Shown: one piece after another, positions 62,201 through 64,000 of the stretch
How positions within the stretch are numbered: the stretch's first letter is position 1
Layout of the letters: the number at the start of each line of letters is the position of its first letter
Source of the DNA: Ulva prolifera
Taxonomy: Eukaryota; Chlorophyta; Ulvophyceae; Ulvales; Ulvaceae
Length of the DNA stretch: 64,000 bases
Assembly: GCA_023078555.1 (NCBI GenBank)
Contig: CM041202.1
Location: forward strand, 2,724,022 to 2,788,021
Direction of reading: 5' to 3'
Notes under the pieces: generated by a model
What the model was told of the DNA's origin: nothing
Seen by the model: only the letters and a program-made list of their open reading frames with translations
The model's database searches: none
Program-made: the position numbers and the translations under genes

Positions 62201-63173
62201 CCGCCGTCTGCGGGCCGCGGAGGGGCCGTCTTCGCGAGGCTGAGGCTCGACAGCAAGTCCACCACCTGGTCACGTAGACAAAGTGTGCCCATGGTCAAGC
62301 TCATACTGCTGCCACATTGGCAGGAGCTCCAGGGACAGGAGGGTATGGCCGGAGGGAATGAACGTGTGGGTGTGATACCCGCCAGAAAGTCAGGGCAGTT
62401 GGAGGCCGTGGCTGTGTGTCAACACAGCAGCCCCACAGGGTTCACGCTGAATCAGTGTTAAAAACCGAAGGGAGTAGGGTGGAAGTTCGGGACATAGCCT
62501 TGGCTCCACAGTCTGACAGTCGAAAAGACAACAATCAATTGCCATGTGTCTGTGACATGCATGAAGAATGGAGAGACCTGAGGATGCAGGGCAGCTGTGA
62601 GGTGACAGCGCGAGAGCTCACCTTCCCGACGACACCAGACTGCAGCAGCTCCGTGCGGACACTCTCAAACATCTTGGCTGCGTCGCCGAGCAGCGTGAGC
62701 GTGTTGCTGACGGGCAGGTACTGCTCCGAGTGCTCCAACAGCCGCTGCAAGAGGAGGACCACGTTGTTGACGAGGGCCTCTGCGTCAGCTTTGGTGTCAG
62801 CCTTGATGTGTGGCAGGGCAAGCTTTGCCAGAGCAGCCCCCATGTATAGAGCGTCAAAGTCAGCGGTGCTGAGTGAGAAGCTGTTGGTGACGCTGGCGCT
62901 GCGGGGGCTGCCCGAGAGTACGCCTGTGGTCGCCCCGCCATTCCCACCTGCCCTGGCCCCGCTGCGGCCGACGAGGGTGTCAAAGAACAATCGCAGAGAA
63001 GGGATGATGAAGGATGTGGCGGACGCGAGGACGGGCAACGAAGAGCATCGGATGAAGCATACAGCAAGCACCGCCGCTGCCAACCCCGGGCATCCAGATG
63101 TGTCCCCACTGGCCAGGACACGCGAGAGCCCCTCCGCGGTTGAGCTGTGCAATACTGCCTGCAACTCTGCCAT
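53287..63173 (-). CDS. Large armadillo/HEAT-repeat protein, at least 15 exons, about 1,516 residues
   Basis: Exons (minus order): 63173-62622, 62265-61879, 61459-61247, 61166-61081, 60976-60501, 60278-59980, 59798-59299, 58116-57815, 57248-57019, 56611-56458, 56098-55989, 55793-55479, 55093-54701, 54276-54058 and 53601-53287. Phases match throughout; the 61879 end (61885 also possible) and the 55793 start are least certain. The protein is almost all helical armadillo-type repeats, for example VNRIVLLASLLKDSFEEAAT, IATKALAVVCRNSPANQALA, VRAAAEALSDLAKENKAGQ, IPRLLDLLRSCMDSSSLVVT and NGVPLLLEMLAPKVGPVCNA. Ser/Thr/Ala-rich loops interrupt it, notably near 60.6-60.9 kb. The last exon ends with a charged helix and an Ala-rich tail. 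Such solenoids bind other proteins; I cannot assign a named family. The ATG at 63173 has an in-frame stop just upstream, but further 5' exons remain possible. Confidence 0.8.
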
Positions 63174-63409
63174 GTGTCAGGATTTGAAAGTGATTGCCAG
63201 AGCACGAGACCACACGGACACACGGATGGTTGTCTGACGGTGGACTGCATCAACGTCAAGGCGTCGCTGTGGCACACGTGCCGCAGATGCAGCGATATCT
63301 GCCCAAGCGTCTGCTGAGATCCAGAAAGAATGGGCGGTGGAAATCTTGGCCATCCCTTCGCAATCATTCGGCATTTACAAGAGAGGACGCCAGCTTTGTG
63401 AAAGATCTT

Positions 63410-64000
63410 TCATACGTTGGCACCGTGGACTGGATCGTGGCCACGCGTGGGCCGGTCTGGACGAGATAGATTTATCAAGGGTACAAACAGTTTCCACATC
63501 CCTTGAACAGGAGTAGCAGAGACGAGGAAATCAAAGTTGTTCATGTTCCCTGATGATTGAAATATTCGCAACAAGACACCTTGTGTTTTGACATGTGATG
63601 CAGTGGTGAGCGAGCTGAGTTCAAACAGCGCCTCATCCGTCTCAACCACAGACACGACTGAGCACCAAGGGAAGTGTCAGCTCAACATGCTCATCATATT
63701 TGCGAGCGTGATGCATAGCGAGCCTGGACGGAACACGGGTCTCGTACTGAACGGATTCAAGTTTCAGGCCCAGTCCTGGTCGGCCAAGAGCAAATGAATG
63801 AAGGCTCATTGTTTATCATATACTTTTTTTATGAAAGGAAGGTGCATTGTCATGTGCGGCACACCTTGGCCGGCGTTTCAGAGTTCATACACATCCGAAG
63901 CAACGCCTGTAGTCCGGATATGTACGGCGACATATTGCTGAAGCCGCTGTACTTCCCAGTCCACTCACTAACTTGATCCATGAAGGAGTCATATTGGAAC
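63410..64000 (-). other. Unresolved coding-like sequence running off the right edge
   Basis: The minus strand has three protein-like stretches in different frames: one entering from the edge to a good donor at 63865 (DQVSEWTGKYSGFSNMSPYI within it), one at about 63780-63660 (LESVQYETRVPSRLAMHHAR) and one at about 63655-63411 (ETDEALFELSSLTTASHVKT). I could not connect them with matching splice phases and do not recognise the family. It may be a separate gene cut by the window edge, a decayed copy of something, or 5' exons of the armadillo gene. Confidence 0.3.

Overview
The window reads as nuclear DNA of a photosynthetic eukaryote, most likely a chlorophyte green alga. Genes are split by many introns, exons are clearly GC-richer than introns and spacers, and many 5' splice sites read GTGCG. 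Several genes are of plant or plastid type: a PAP/fibrillin, a CYP28-like lumenal cyclophilin, a CLPF-like Clp adaptor, a plant-type TatB-like protein and an XB3/XBAT-like ankyrin-RING ligase. Nothing points to a bacterium or organelle genome, and I recognised no virus-derived element. Gene models were built by hand: an intron was accepted when donor and acceptor phases matched and the joined protein made sense. The species is not identified.

Layout. 1-3019 (+): 3' part of a membrane protein with a beta-helix-like ectodomain and one transmembrane helix. 3.0-7.4 kb: gene-poor. 7.4-8.6 kb (-): plastid-targeted PAP/fibrillin. 10.9-15.7 kb (+): F-box/Sel1 protein with 30-residue repeats. 17.5-22.5 kb (-): BTB-like/leucine-rich-repeat gene whose large intron holds a 1.4-kb DNA transposon with 128-bp inverted ends and an 8-bp target duplication. 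22.5-26.7 kb: gene-poor, with short repeats. 26.7-31.9 kb (-): ankyrin-RING E3 ligase in seven exons. 31.9-39.7 kb: gene-poor, with a 355-bp T-poor insertion flanked by a 14-bp target duplication. 39.7-43.3 kb (+): secreted beta-helix protein with a CBM1-like cysteine module. 44.5-46.4 kb (-): CYP28-like cyclophilin. 46.8-48.6 kb (-): TatB-like protein. 49.0-51.6 kb (+): CLPF-like adaptor, head to head with the TatB-like gene. 53.3-63.2 kb (-): armadillo-repeat gene of about 1,516 codons in at least 15 exons. 63.4-64.0 kb (-): unresolved coding-like sequence.

How they fit together. Three neighbouring genes at 44.5-51.6 kb deal with organelle protein handling: a lumenal cyclophilin with a twin-arginine signal, a TatB-like translocase subunit, and an adaptor for the plastid Clp protease. 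Three others (F-box, BTB-like, RING) look like ubiquitin-pathway factors. The two beta-helix proteins look like cell-surface or secreted proteins. A short repeat family starting TACAAGGAC occurs at five places, two of them inside introns. No rRNA, tRNA or CRISPR array was recognised.
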